Shown: one piece after another, positions 9,595-17,011 of the stretch
Layout of the letters: each line of letters opens with the position of its first letter
How positions within the stretch are numbered: position 1 is the first letter of the stretch
Assembly (NCBI GenBank): GCA_942493315.1
Contig: OW818690.1
Location: 3,162,001 to 3,226,000 of the forward strand
Length of the DNA stretch: 64,000 nucleotides
Direction of reading: 5' to 3'
DNA from: UBA5429 sp942493315
GTDB lineage: Bacteria; Bacteroidota; Bacteroidia; Bacteroidales; WCHB1-69
Translations under genes and position numbers: made by a program
The notes under the pieces: generated by a model
Database searches by the model: none
Told to the model about the DNA's origin: nothing
Seen by the model: the letters and a program-made list of their open reading frames with translations, nothing else

Positions 9595-10161
9595 CTATTT
9601 CACTCTTTCGGAATATCTATTAGTTCTGGTATCCACTCTGATTTTTTCACCTGTTTCGATAAAAAGTGGAACAAAAACCTCAGCACCTGTTTCAACGGTT
9701 GCTCTTTTTGCGGCGTTGGTGGCAGTATCCCCTTTAACGCCCGGCTCAGTATAGGTAACTTCCAAATCAACAAAAGCTGGAAGTTCACAAGTTAATGGAG
9801 TATCAGTATCTGCATGATACATCACTTCCACACTTTGTCCCTCTTTTAATAAACCCGGATTTGAAATGAGTTCTTCCTGAATGGCTAATTGTTCATAAGT
9901 TTCAGTATGCATAAAGTTATAGGTAGTATCCCCCTCTTTATAAAGGAATTGATAAGGACGACGTTCTACGCGTGCAATGTCAATTTTAACACCTGCATTA
10001 AAAGTGTTATCCAAGGTTCTTCCTGTTTTTAAATTTCTGATTTTTGTTCTGACGAAAGCAGGACCTTTACCCGGTTTTACATGTTGGAAATCCGTAATAA
10101 CGTATAAATCCCCGTTAAACTCGATACACAATCCATTTCTAAAATCTGCTGTTGTAGCCAT
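9595..10161 (-). CDS. efp: Translation elongation factor P
   Basis: 188 residues, the normal length. EF-P binds between the P and E sites of the ribosome and relieves stalling at polyproline. The three beta-barrel domains are recognisable. The loop KPGKG (29-33) carries Lys32, the position modified in other bacteria; no epmA/B/C-type modification gene is visible nearby. The C-terminal GEKIRVDTRTNRYSERV is the classic EF-P signature. A TATTTTTG -7 box lies 41-48 bases upstream; efp and lpxD are probably co-transcribed. Confidence 0.97.
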   Translation of the reverse strand: MATTADFRNGLCIEFNGDLYVITDFQHVKPGKGPAFVRTKIRNLKTGRTLDNTFNAGVKIDIARVERRPYQFLYKEGDTTYNFMHTETYEQLAIQEELISNPGLLKEGQSVEVMYHADTDTPLTCELPAFVDLEVTYTEPGVKGDTATNAAKRATVETGAEVFVPLFIETGEKIRVDTRTNRYSERVK

Positions 10162-10201
10162 AATTTTTTACTTACTTTTTTGGTTTATAATTTTAGGGTT
10201 G

Positions 10202-10209
10202 CAAAAATA
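10202..10209 (-). promoter_or_regulatory. Promoter -7 box for efp-lpxD
   Basis: On the minus strand the bases read TATTTTTG, fitting TAnnTTTG, in the 127-base gap between efp and tgt. Confidence 0.55.
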
Positions 10210-10288
10210 ACAATTTTAGTTTTAGGTTATTATTAATTAATGTTAAAAGCAACACCACTGAATAGTTATTTTATTAATAATTAATTGA

Positions 10289-11422
10289 TTATAATTTTCT
10301 GGATAGTTTGGGAAGCACTTCATCTTTCCATGAAGAGAAAGTACCCTCTATGATTTTTTTTCTTGCAGTTTGTACTAAATCCAAATAAAAATGAAGATTA
10401 TGAATACTCCCGATCATAGCACCTAACATCTCATTAGCAACATAAAGATGTCTGAGATAAGCTCTTGTATATTCCTGATCAGCAAAAAGATCACTCTGAA
10501 TATCGATAGGCGTAAAATCGTTTTTCCACTTTTCGTTTCTCATATTCATCATCCCTTCCCACGTAAAAATCATTCCATTTCTACCGTTGCGGGTGGGCAT
10601 AACACAGTCGAACATATCAACACCCATTGCAATCCCTTCAATTATGTTGGCAGGTGTTCCCACACCCATCAAGTATCTGGGTTTATCTTTCGGTAATATC
10701 TGACAACACAACTCTGTAATTTCATACATCAGTTCCGTTGGTTCACCTACAGAAACGCCACCAATCGCATTCCCTTCGCGATTCATGGAAGCAATATATT
10801 CCGCAGATTGTTTTCTGAGTTCAGGATAAGTGGATCCTTGAACAATAGGGAAAAGGGTTTGACTATGTCCATATTTGGGTTCTGTTTCATCAAATCGGAC
10901 ACAAGATCTTTTCAACCAATCGTGGGTTATCTGCATCGACTTTGTTGCATATTGTAAATCACTGGGATATGGGGTACACTCATCAAAAGCCATCACGATA
11001 TCTGCACCGATGGTGCGTTGGATCTCCATCACTTTTTCCGGACTAAAAAGGTGTCTGGAACCATCAATATGGGATTGAAACCAAACTCCCTCTTCCGGTT
11101 TGATTTTTCGTTTATGACTTAATGAAAATACTTGAAATCCGCCACTATCCGTTAAAATAGGTTTATCCCAACCATTAAATTTATGAAGTCCCCCGGCATT
11201 TTCCAACACTTCCAAACCGGGTCTCAGATAGAGATGATAAGTGTTACCTAAAATGATTTGAGCTTTAACATCTTCCTTTACATTTTTGATGTGTAAAGCT
11301 TTCACCGCACCTACAGTTCCAACGGGCATAAAAATCGGAGTTTGAATAACTCCGTGGTCTGTGGTGATCTCTCCAGCCCTCGCATGGCTCTTCTGATCTG
11401 TTTTGTTAATTATAAACTGCAT
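10289..11422 (-). CDS. tgt: Queuine/preQ1 tRNA-guanine transglycosylase
   Basis: 377 residues from the ATG at 11422 (MQFIINKTD); the extra seven residues of the longer frame lie in the promoter. Tgt exchanges guanine-34 of GU(N) tRNAs for preQ1. Diagnostic motifs: MPVGTVGAVKAL, LGNTYHL, LTDSGGFQVFSL (active-site Asp), GGVSVGEP, YLMGVGTP and GVDMFDCVMPTRNGR (nucleophilic Asp). The usual zinc ligands C.C..C are missing: the segment before YTRAYLRHL reads DLFADQE. The same loss is, to my knowledge, usual in Bacteroidota Tgt, so the gene is intact. Confidence 0.95.
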   Translation of the reverse strand: MQFIINKTDQKSHARAGEITTDHGVIQTPIFMPVGTVGAVKALHIKNVKEDVKAQIILGNTYHLYLRPGLEVLENAGGLHKFNGWDKPILTDSGGFQVFSLSHKRKIKPEEGVWFQSHIDGSRHLFSPEKVMEIQRTIGADIVMAFDECTPYPSDLQYATKSMQITHDWLKRSCVRFDETEPKYGHSQTLFPIVQGSTYPELRKQSAEYIASMNREGNAIGGVSVGEPTELMYEITELCCQILPKDKPRYLMGVGTPANIIEGIAMGVDMFDCVMPTRNGRNGMIFTWEGMMNMRNEKWKNDFTPIDIQSDLFADQEYTRAYLRHLYVANEMLGAMIGSIHNLHFYLDLVQTARKKIIEGTFSSWKDEVLPKLSRKL

Positions 11423-11440
11423 TCTGTTAGTAATTTTTGG

Positions 11441-11479
11441 CAAAAATACATCAAATAATTGAAAATTCTTCTAATTTTG
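11441..11479. promoter_or_regulatory. Divergent promoters between tgt and the glycosyltransferase gene
   Basis: Minus-strand TATTTTTG (11448-11441) points to tgt, whose start is 19 bases on. Plus-strand TAATTTTG (11472-11479) points to the gene starting at 11502. Both fit TAnnTTTG. Confidence 0.55.
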
Positions 11480-11501
11480 CTATCCAAACCATTATAGACG
11501 A

Positions 11502-12635
11502 ATGTTCACTTTTGTTCAAAACTATCTTTTAGAGATAACGCTGGTTATATTTGGCTTAGTTATCTTGTTGCAGTTGTTCTACTACACACTGTTGTTTTTC
11601 CGATTCTCCTTCCACAAACAAAAGCCCTTGCTTCCGTATGATGGATTACCCATTTCGATTGTGATCTCAGCGAAAGATGAAGCTCATATTTTGTTGAAAA
11701 CTTTACCGGAAATCGCTTCTCAAAACTACCCCAATTTTGAAGTTGTTGTGGTTAATGACAACTCCACTGATGATACTGAATTTGTGATTAAAGATTGTGC
11801 TTCCCGATACCCTAATATTCGTTTGGTGAATTTAAGTTCATCCGTTACGAATATTTATGGAAAGAAATTTCCGTTATCTATCGGGATAAAAGCTGCGGCC
11901 TATGAGCATATTCTGTTAACGGATGCCGATTGTTTTCCCACTTCTGATCAATGGTTAGCTAAAATGGCCCGCCATTATACCGGAAATAATCAAATGGTGA
12001 TCGGGTATAGTACTTTTTATAAAAGAAAAGGATTATTAAATAGCATGATCCATTTTGACATGCTGCATTCAGCCATTCAATATTTTTCTTACTATCTGGC
12101 TAAAATGCCATTTATGGGAGTAGGTAGAAACCTTTCCTATACCAAAAGTTTGTTTTTCGACAACAAAGGGTTCACATCCCAATACCATTTACCTTTTGGA
12201 GATGATGTACTTTTTGTAAACAAAGTGGCTAATTTTAAAATTTGTGGTATTGAGTACTCTCCTGATGCACAAACGATTACAAGACCAAAATCCCACTTAA
12301 AAGCGTGGGTTACCCAAAAATCGTATCGAAATAAAGCCCAAAAGCTATTCAAGCCCAAACATAAGTTCCTATTAGGATTTTACAATACGCTGATGCCATT
12401 GGTGTATCTGTTATTTGGAATCACGCTCTATTTAGCCTTGGATCATCCTGGTTATCTTTATGTTGTTGTAGGTTTGATGTTGATCAAATACATAGTGCAG
12501 TATATTGCTTTTGGATTTTCTGCGAAAAAACTGAATGAAAAAGGGATCACCCCTTTCATTATTCTTTACGATATTATATTTTCTATCATAAATCCCATCA
12601 TTTTTGTTGTCACCTCATTTTCAAAAAACAAGTAA
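11502..12635 (+). CDS. Membrane glycosyltransferase, family 2
   Basis: 377 residues. One membrane helix at about 8-32, then a GT-A domain starting ISIVISAKDEAHILLKTLP, with VVVNDNSTDDT (nucleotide-binding) and LLTDADCFP (DxD metal site), and PFMGVGRNLSY followed by PFGDDVLF (acceptor/catalytic Asp region). Two or three membrane helices close the protein (about 285-370). This layout is that of processive or envelope-sugar transferases of the cytoplasmic membrane; sugar and acceptor are not predictable. The stop overlaps the start of the sigma factor gene by one base. Confidence 0.85.
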   Translation: MFTFVQNYLLEITLVIFGLVILLQLFYYTLLFFRFSFHKQKPLLPYDGLPISIVISAKDEAHILLKTLPEIASQNYPNFEVVVVNDNSTDDTEFVIKDCASRYPNIRLVNLSSSVTNIYGKKFPLSIGIKAAAYEHILLTDADCFPTSDQWLAKMARHYTGNNQMVIGYSTFYKRKGLLNSMIHFDMLHSAIQYFSYYLAKMPFMGVGRNLSYTKSLFFDNKGFTSQYHLPFGDDVLFVNKVANFKICGIEYSPDAQTITRPKSHLKAWVTQKSYRNKAQKLFKPKHKFLLGFYNTLMPLVYLLFGITLYLALDHPGYLYVVVGLMLIKYIVQYIAFGFSAKKLNEKGITPFIILYDIIFSIINPIIFVVTSFSKNK

Positions 12636-13240
12636 TGGAAACGATTCAAATAAGTACTGAAAAGTCAAAAAGGGACTATCAACTTCTGCGGGAAGCATTG
12701 GATAACAACAATCAGCAAGCTTATGCAGAACTATTAAGGCTTTATCGGAATCCGATCTACTACATGTTGTTAAAGATGATGAACAATCCTGATGATGCGG
12801 AAGATTTAACGATGGAAGCTTTTGGGAAAGCGTTTAAAAACCTCGATAAATACTCTCCGGAGTTTGCCTTTTCCACATGGTTATTCAAGATTGCAGCCAA
12901 TAATTGTATCGATTACATGCGCAAAAAAAACACCATGCCAACATGTGTAGATCAGGATTTGTTTAACATGGAAACCAATTTGAACGATGTAAACGGAGGG
13001 ATGCCCAATACACCGGAGGATCAGATCATTGAAAAGCAGAAGATTGTTGTATTACGTAAAGCCGTAGATCAACTTCGCCCCAAATATAAAGAGTTAGTAG
13101 AGCTGAGGTACTTCAAAGAGTTATCTTACGAAGAGATCTCACAAGAGTTAGGGATCTCATTAAACAACGTAAAGATCCAGTTATTCCGCGCCAAAGAGAT
13201 GTTAGCCGGGATCATGCAAAACAGCAGGTGGAGTATTTGA
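12635..13240 (+). CDS. ECF-type RNA polymerase sigma factor
   Basis: 201 residues. Region 2 (about 20-90) contains YRNPIYYMLLKMMNNPDDAEDLTMEAFGKAF and FSTWLFKIAANNCIDYMRKK; region 4 (about 130-195) contains a helix-turn-helix with LVELRYFKELSYEEISQELG followed by NNVKIQLFRAKEML. No region 3, so group 4 (ECF). No anti-sigma gene follows; instead the gene is joined to the upstream glycosyltransferase, so it may be of the constitutive flavobacterial class rather than a stress switch. Confidence 0.93.
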   Translation: METIQISTEKSKRDYQLLREALDNNNQQAYAELLRLYRNPIYYMLLKMMNNPDDAEDLTMEAFGKAFKNLDKYSPEFAFSTWLFKIAANNCIDYMRKKNTMPTCVDQDLFNMETNLNDVNGGMPNTPEDQIIEKQKIVVLRKAVDQLRPKYKELVELRYFKELSYEEISQELGISLNNVKIQLFRAKEMLAGIMQNSRWSI

Positions 13241-13241
13241 G

Positions 13242-13273
13242 ACGTTCGATGTTCGATGTTCGACGTTCGACGA
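13242..13273. repeat. Short tandem repeat, unit GTTCGAYG
   Basis: Four or so 8-base units directly after the sigma factor stop. A related set in a different arrangement (CGTTTAAC, TTCGAACGTCGAACG) lies at about 14860-14895. No gene is nearby enough for a coding role. Confidence 0.7.
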
Positions 13274-13296
13274 GGTTAGTTTGAAATTGTACTAAA

Positions 13297-13375
13297 TTAT
13301 TCATTATTCATTATTCATTATTCATTATTCATTATTCATTATTCATTATTCGTTATTCATTATTCACTATTCATT
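13297..13375. repeat. Tandem repeat, unit ATTATTC
   Basis: About eleven near-perfect 7-base units, with single changes near 13351 (cgt) and 13366 (cac). The units are contiguous, so this is a microsatellite-like array and not a spaced repeat array. Confidence 0.85.
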
Positions 13376-13412
13376 AGCTTATTATCACATTAGCTCATTA
13401 GCTTATTAATCA

Positions 13413-13592
13413 GGGCGTTCCGGCACCATCCAACCCACAATCCAACCCTGCTGCCGTCGGGCTTGTTCCGGGGTCCGCTTCGCTCCCGTACTTCACCGCA
13501 CTTCGCTTAAGTTATTGATCCCCAAATCAGAACAATTATCGCGGCGCTCATTCCGGTTCGTACCGCTTCGCGCCCTCCACATCCCTAACGCG
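13413..13592. repeat. GC-rich interspersed element, GGGCGTT ... CCCTAACGCG
   Basis: A GC-rich island in very AT-rich DNA, beginning GGGCGTT and ending CATCCCTAACGCG. It contains GTCGGGCTTGTTCCGGGG and CCGCTTCGCTCCCG, and looks interrupted in its middle by about 40 AT-richer bases. From memory, elements with these ends occur in intergenic regions across flavobacteria. No open reading frame of note. Around it are more degenerate short repeats (TTAGCTCATTAGCTTATTA; CAGCTATCAGTTATCAGTT). Confidence 0.55.
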
Positions 13593-13837
13593 ATAAGTTA
13601 TCAGCTATCAGTTATCAGTTTTCAGTTATAAGGTTTTAGGTTTTGGGTATAAGTTTTTTAGAATTTTTCATTATTCATTCGTCAGCAGTCTGTTGTCCGT
13701 GGTCTGGTTTCTTTAAAAATATTTTTTCAACACTTTCTCGGAATAATTAATTAAAACTTTTCCTCGCAGAGGGCGCAGAGAGTTTCTTTGAGCACTTTGT
13801 GATATTTTTCTTCATGACTATTTTTTATTATTTTCCT
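13593..13837. other. Non-coding stretch with degenerate repeats
   Basis: Holds CAGTTATCAGTT-type repeats, a GTCTGTTGTCCGTGGTCTG segment echoed near 16680-16710, and a CGCAGAGGGCGCAGAGAG segment. I see no gene, promoter or clear hairpin terminator. Confidence 0.5.
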
Positions 13838-14629
13838 TTAAAAAAATTTTATATTCTTGCAACATTGTTTTTTATCGTAGTATTCAATATAAGCAAGGTT
13901 CTCATAAATTAAAACATTATTTTGTTTTCTAACATAACTATTGTAGTTACAACGAGCATAATTTCTTATAAGTTCTTCTAAATTTTTGTCTTTGCATTCA
14001 GAAGAATTCTTAAAAATTTCTAAATGGATCCATTTTTTATTAGTGTTTTTTAATGGAGGATTATATTTTTCTTTATAAATTAATTGAATTGAGAATAAAT
14101 TACCATTTTTGTTAAATTTCGGAATAATATAATAAATACCGTTACATATATATTTTATCCCTTGTGATATGAAAACGTTTTTACTATGGTATTCGTATAA
14201 ATTTAACTCAATACTAATCGCAACTGAACGCCCATCCATCATTCCTTCTCTTGACATGATTTCTTTATCATCTGAAGAAAAACTTTTTGATTTTAAAAAA
14301 AATATTTTTTCACCTTGTTTTTTTAATTCTTCAACATGTTCTTCAAACTCTATCTTTGTCATAGACATTCTAAAATTTAAAAATATTGTATCCTTAGAAT
14401 AATCAGTATTTTCAATTTCTTTTTCTAAAAACTTTAGATTTGAATATTTATTTTTTTTAAGTTTGATCGATGAACTGTCGATATTATTTATGTAATATGT
14501 TGTATCTATTGGTTTTTGAAATTCGTTGATTTGAGGATCCTCAATATCACTATTCTTTTCATTGTTTTTTAATGAACATGAATTATTTGTAATCACAAAT
14601 ACTAAACATAATAAAATCAATTTTTTCAT
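13838..14629 (-). CDS. Lipoprotein of unknown function
   Basis: 263 residues from the ATG at 14629 (MKKLILLCLVF), which opens on a lipoprotein signal peptide ending ITNNSC (Cys about 17); the longer frame would add 22 non-signal residues. The mature part is lysine- and asparagine-rich, starts with a low-complexity linker and has no recognisable domain. It stands alone among repeat-filled intergenic DNA, with no operon partners. Confidence 0.65.
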   Translation of the reverse strand: MKKLILLCLVFVITNNSCSLKNNEKNSDIEDPQINEFQKPIDTTYYINNIDSSSIKLKKNKYSNLKFLEKEIENTDYSKDTIFLNFRMSMTKIEFEEHVEELKKQGEKIFFLKSKSFSSDDKEIMSREGMMDGRSVAISIELNLYEYHSKNVFISQGIKYICNGIYYIIPKFNKNGNLFSIQLIYKEKYNPPLKNTNKKWIHLEIFKNSSECKDKNLEELIRNYARCNYNSYVRKQNNVLIYENLAYIEYYDKKQCCKNIKFF

Positions 14630-14961
14630 TATAAAATCACTATTTTCTGATAAAAAAGGAATAACATATTGAGGGTTTTTTTCAAAACACCTCAATTATT
14701 TTTTTGTAGATTTTTTATCCTAAAAATTAATCTACAAAGAGCAAAAATACATTTTTTTTCATTATTCATTAGTCCGCAGTTTTTTTTCTATCAAAGTGTT
14801 TCACAATATTAAACGATGTTCCACAGTGTAGTAAGGCAAAAGATTAAAGGCAAAAGGCTAACGTTTAACTTCGAACGTCGAACGTTTAACGGTAGTCTCA
14901 TGTTATAGGTTTATTTAAAGTTTAGATGATATTTTTTTATAAAGATCTATTTAAATAATTG
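14630..14961. other. Non-coding stretch upstream of the LRR-like gene
   Basis: About 330 bases with poly-T tracts, a short ATTATTC fragment, AGTCCGCAG and a GTTTAAC/TTCGAACG repeat cluster (about 14860-14895). Beyond these degenerate repeats I see no gene or RNA. Confidence 0.5.
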
Positions 14962-14969
14962 TATATTTG
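14962..14969 (+). promoter_or_regulatory. Promoter -7 box for the LRR-like gene
   Basis: TATATTTG, 106 bases before the start at 15075; the predicted leader of about 100 nt is long for this genome. Confidence 0.45.
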
Positions 14970-15074
14970 CATTGTAAAATAAATTTAACACTATCCGAAA
15001 AAATGGAGGTTTATGGAGGGTTCCTAGCATAAACAAATCAAGAACTAAATAAATAAAATCAAAACATTTACAAG

Positions 15075-16079
15075 ATGAAACGATTACTTTTAATAATTTT
15101 AATATCTACAAATTTTTATTTTTCTATTGGCCAAATCCGTTCTTTTTATAAAAATTCTGGACTTGGATTATTTTCATACCCAATAATCTTCGAAGATATT
15201 GCATTTCGACAAAGTATTTACAGATCAGATAACTATTATAATGATAGAATTGATACGATTAAAGATTTTTATCCTTTTTGTGATTCTCTAAAATCTATTG
15301 AAATATATTATCATAGTTTTGATTTTTTTCACAAGTATATTCCCTATATGAATAATTTGAAATATGTCTTAATAAGAGGATATTGTCGCAAAAAAGATTA
15401 TAAACAATTTTTAATTACATCCAATCTAGAATATCTTTGGTTAGATGATGCTTCATTCCCTTTATTGGTTGATTTATATCAATTAAAAAAAACTCTAAAA
15501 GTTCTTGAAATTGCTATAAGAAAAAATTTTTATGGAAGGATTAAGTCAAATTATCATATAGATTTCTCCGAATTTGATAGTTTAACTTATTTAAGTTTTA
15601 ACATTGCACCTAAGGATAATTCTTATATTTCAATCACATTTCCACCAAATTTATATTATTTAGATTGGATTGTATATCCAGCTCAATCTAATACTCCAAT
15701 TCCTCAATCTGTTGAAATAATGGACTTAAAAATAATTGACAACGTTTTCCCTTCCGATTTATACAAATTACAAAACTTAAAATATTTAAGTATTGGGAAT
15801 ATGGAAGATAAATCAACCTTACTACCCGATAGTTTACCCTTAATTAGTTCTATTGTTACATTATTAATAGATGATATTACAGAACAAAATGTTAAAATAA
15901 TATCACAAATGCCTCAATTAGATACCTTAATATTGTATAATGCTACAAATAAACTACCAGTTAATATTTCCCAATTACAAAATATTAAAAATTTTCAATT
16001 TGGAAAATATTCAGATTCCACAATTGTTAACCAAATTAGAAGACTTTTTCCGAATAGTAATGTTGAAATTTTGAAATAA
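15075..16079 (+). CDS. Secreted leucine-rich-repeat-like protein
   Basis: 334 residues with a signal peptide (1 to about 20, ending SIGQ). The rest contains irregular repeats of LRR type at roughly 20-25-residue intervals: LKSIEIYYHS, LKYVLIRG, LEYLWLDDA, LKVLEIAI, LTYLSFNIA, LKYLSIGNM, LDTLILYNA, IKNFQFGKY. These match L..L.L..N only loosely, so the fold is inferred. Such proteins usually bind other proteins at the cell surface. It lies between repeat-rich intergenic DNA and a pseudogene. Confidence 0.65.
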   Translation: MKRLLLIILISTNFYFSIGQIRSFYKNSGLGLFSYPIIFEDIAFRQSIYRSDNYYNDRIDTIKDFYPFCDSLKSIEIYYHSFDFFHKYIPYMNNLKYVLIRGYCRKKDYKQFLITSNLEYLWLDDASFPLLVDLYQLKKTLKVLEIAIRKNFYGRIKSNYHIDFSEFDSLTYLSFNIAPKDNSYISITFPPNLYYLDWIVYPAQSNTPIPQSVEIMDLKIIDNVFPSDLYKLQNLKYLSIGNMEDKSTLLPDSLPLISSIVTLLIDDITEQNVKIISQMPQLDTLILYNATNKLPVNISQLQNIKNFQFGKYSDSTIVNQIRRLFPNSNVEILK

Positions 16080-16116
16080 CGACAATTTTAAAAATTAAAA
16101 AAAGAAGTACAACACA

Positions 16117-16596
16117 ATGAATCGATCTTTCAATATTTAGTATTATTATTCCTTTTTATTTCATGTAATCCAGACATTAAAATGTCAAATGGTAATAACC
16201 AAAACATTGAAAATAAAACAAATACAAAAAGCGAGGAATCTAACAATTTTATTGATTTTAGGTTGTCAAACAATGTTCCGGATTCTATTTATGAAAAGAG
16301 ACGTAATGAAAGGCTTACTTTTTGTCGTGATTTTTTAAAAGTCATTAAAAACACAAAACCTCAAAGAAATTGAAAATCAAATTGAATTTCCTATTTTTAT
16401 AGAATGCTTTGTAGGAGAGCAAAAAGGAGATTATGAAAAAAGCTTTGATTTAAGAGATGATGATTTTTTCACATTGGGGTCAAGCTATAATACAATCAAT
16501 AGAAACAATGGGACTAAGGACAATTATTCCAGGTTATTCCGATTTGAAAAACGTAATAATAAGTTTAAATTATTTCTTGTATTTTGCGCAGGTTAG
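16117..16596 (+). pseudogene. Lipoprotein gene broken by two frameshifts
   Basis: The ATG at 16117 opens a frame that stops after seven codons. Adding one A in codon 2 joins it to a frame reading FQYLVLLFLFISC followed by NPDIKMSNG, a perfect lipoprotein signal. That frame stops at 16373. One base earlier shifts, within an A-run near 16347, join it to a third frame reading NLKEIENQIEFPIFIECF that continues to the stop at 16594-16596. The reconstructed protein is about 160 residues of unknown function. The visible 63-residue frame from 16182 is only its middle. Confidence 0.7.
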
Positions 16597-16737
16597 ATAG
16601 AGGATAGTGTATTCATATACGAATTATTTATCCTTCAATAAAACTTTATTTACTCATTTCCACATTTTTAATTCATGTCTGTAGTCTGTTGTCCGTAGTC
16701 CGTTGTCTTTTTTAAAAGGAATTTCAGGGAAATAAAA
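16597..16737. other. Non-coding stretch left of the tRNA fragment
   Basis: AT-rich DNA with a GTAGTCTGTTGTCCGTAGTC repeat segment (about 16681-16706) like those near 13690 and 14770. No gene seen. Confidence 0.5.
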
Positions 16738-16768
16738 AAGCACTTACTCGTTTTCGTCGTAAGTGCTT
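16738..16768 (-). terminator. Terminator of the former tRNA-Val gene
   Basis: Ten-base-pair perfect stem AAGCACTTAC/GTAAGTGCTT with an 11-base loop. Read on the minus strand it is followed by TTTTATTTCC, and it lies just downstream of the tRNA 3' end, so it ended the tRNA transcript before phage integration. Confidence 0.8.
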
Positions 16769-16779
16769 GATTTTTAGTG

Positions 16780-16821
16780 TGGGAGTTGACGGATTCGAAC
16801 CGCCGACCCTCTGCTTGTAAG
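16780..16821 (-). other. Left attachment site: 3' part of tRNA-Val(TAC)
   Basis: On the minus strand the bases read anticodon loop CTTACAA (anticodon TAC), anticodon 3' arm GCAGA, variable loop GGGTC, T arm GGCGG-TTCGAAT-CCGTC, acceptor 3' strand AACTCCC and A73. The 5' half (acceptor GGGAGTT, D arm, anticodon 5' arm) is absent: the bases beyond read TCTTT where TCTGC is needed. This is the displaced 3' end left when a phage integrates into a tRNA; the restored gene should be at the far prophage end. CCA is not encoded. Confidence 0.88.
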
Positions 16822-16930
16822 AAAGATTACAACGTATTATTTCATTTTAAAATTAGAAATAGAATTAGTGTATTTTATCATAAATTTGCAGTATATCAAA
16901 TAAAATTTGTGATAGTATATTTTAATTTAT

Positions 16931-16938
16931 TATTTTTG
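16931..16938 (+). promoter_or_regulatory. Integrase promoter -7 box
   Basis: TATTTTTG, fitting TAnnTTTG, 73 bases before the integrase start. Confidence 0.5.
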
Positions 16939-16963
16939 CGACTTCATTTTTGTAATAATCAAA

Positions 16964-16981
16964 AGTTCGCATGAAGTTCGC
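16964..16981. repeat. Direct repeat AGTTCGC, 11-base spacing
   Basis: Two copies (16964-16970, 16975-16981) one helical turn apart, between the tRNA fragment and the integrase start. The position and phasing fit arm-type integrase or excisionase sites, which is inference. Confidence 0.4.
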
Positions 16982-17011
16982 AGTTTTAATATTGAAACAA
17001 AATATCATCAC

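Noticed and set aside
12635..13240. Anti-sigma factor partner for the ECF sigma gene
   Set aside because: The gene is followed by repeats and a divergent-looking gap, and the upstream gene is a glycosyltransferase; no membrane anti-sigma protein is present.
13297..13375. Regular short repeats that might suggest a CRISPR array
   Set aside because: The 7-base units are contiguous with no spacers and no cas genes are present.
16780..16821. First reading of the fragment as tRNA-Thr, from TGT in the plus-strand string
   Set aside because: The tRNA lies on the minus strand; there the anticodon is TAC (Val) and the T arm and acceptor pair correctly only in that orientation.
16777..16974. 65-residue frame on the plus strand starting MWELTDSNRRPS
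   Set aside because: Its beginning is the antisense of the tRNA-Val fragment; the rest is AT-rich non-coding DNA.
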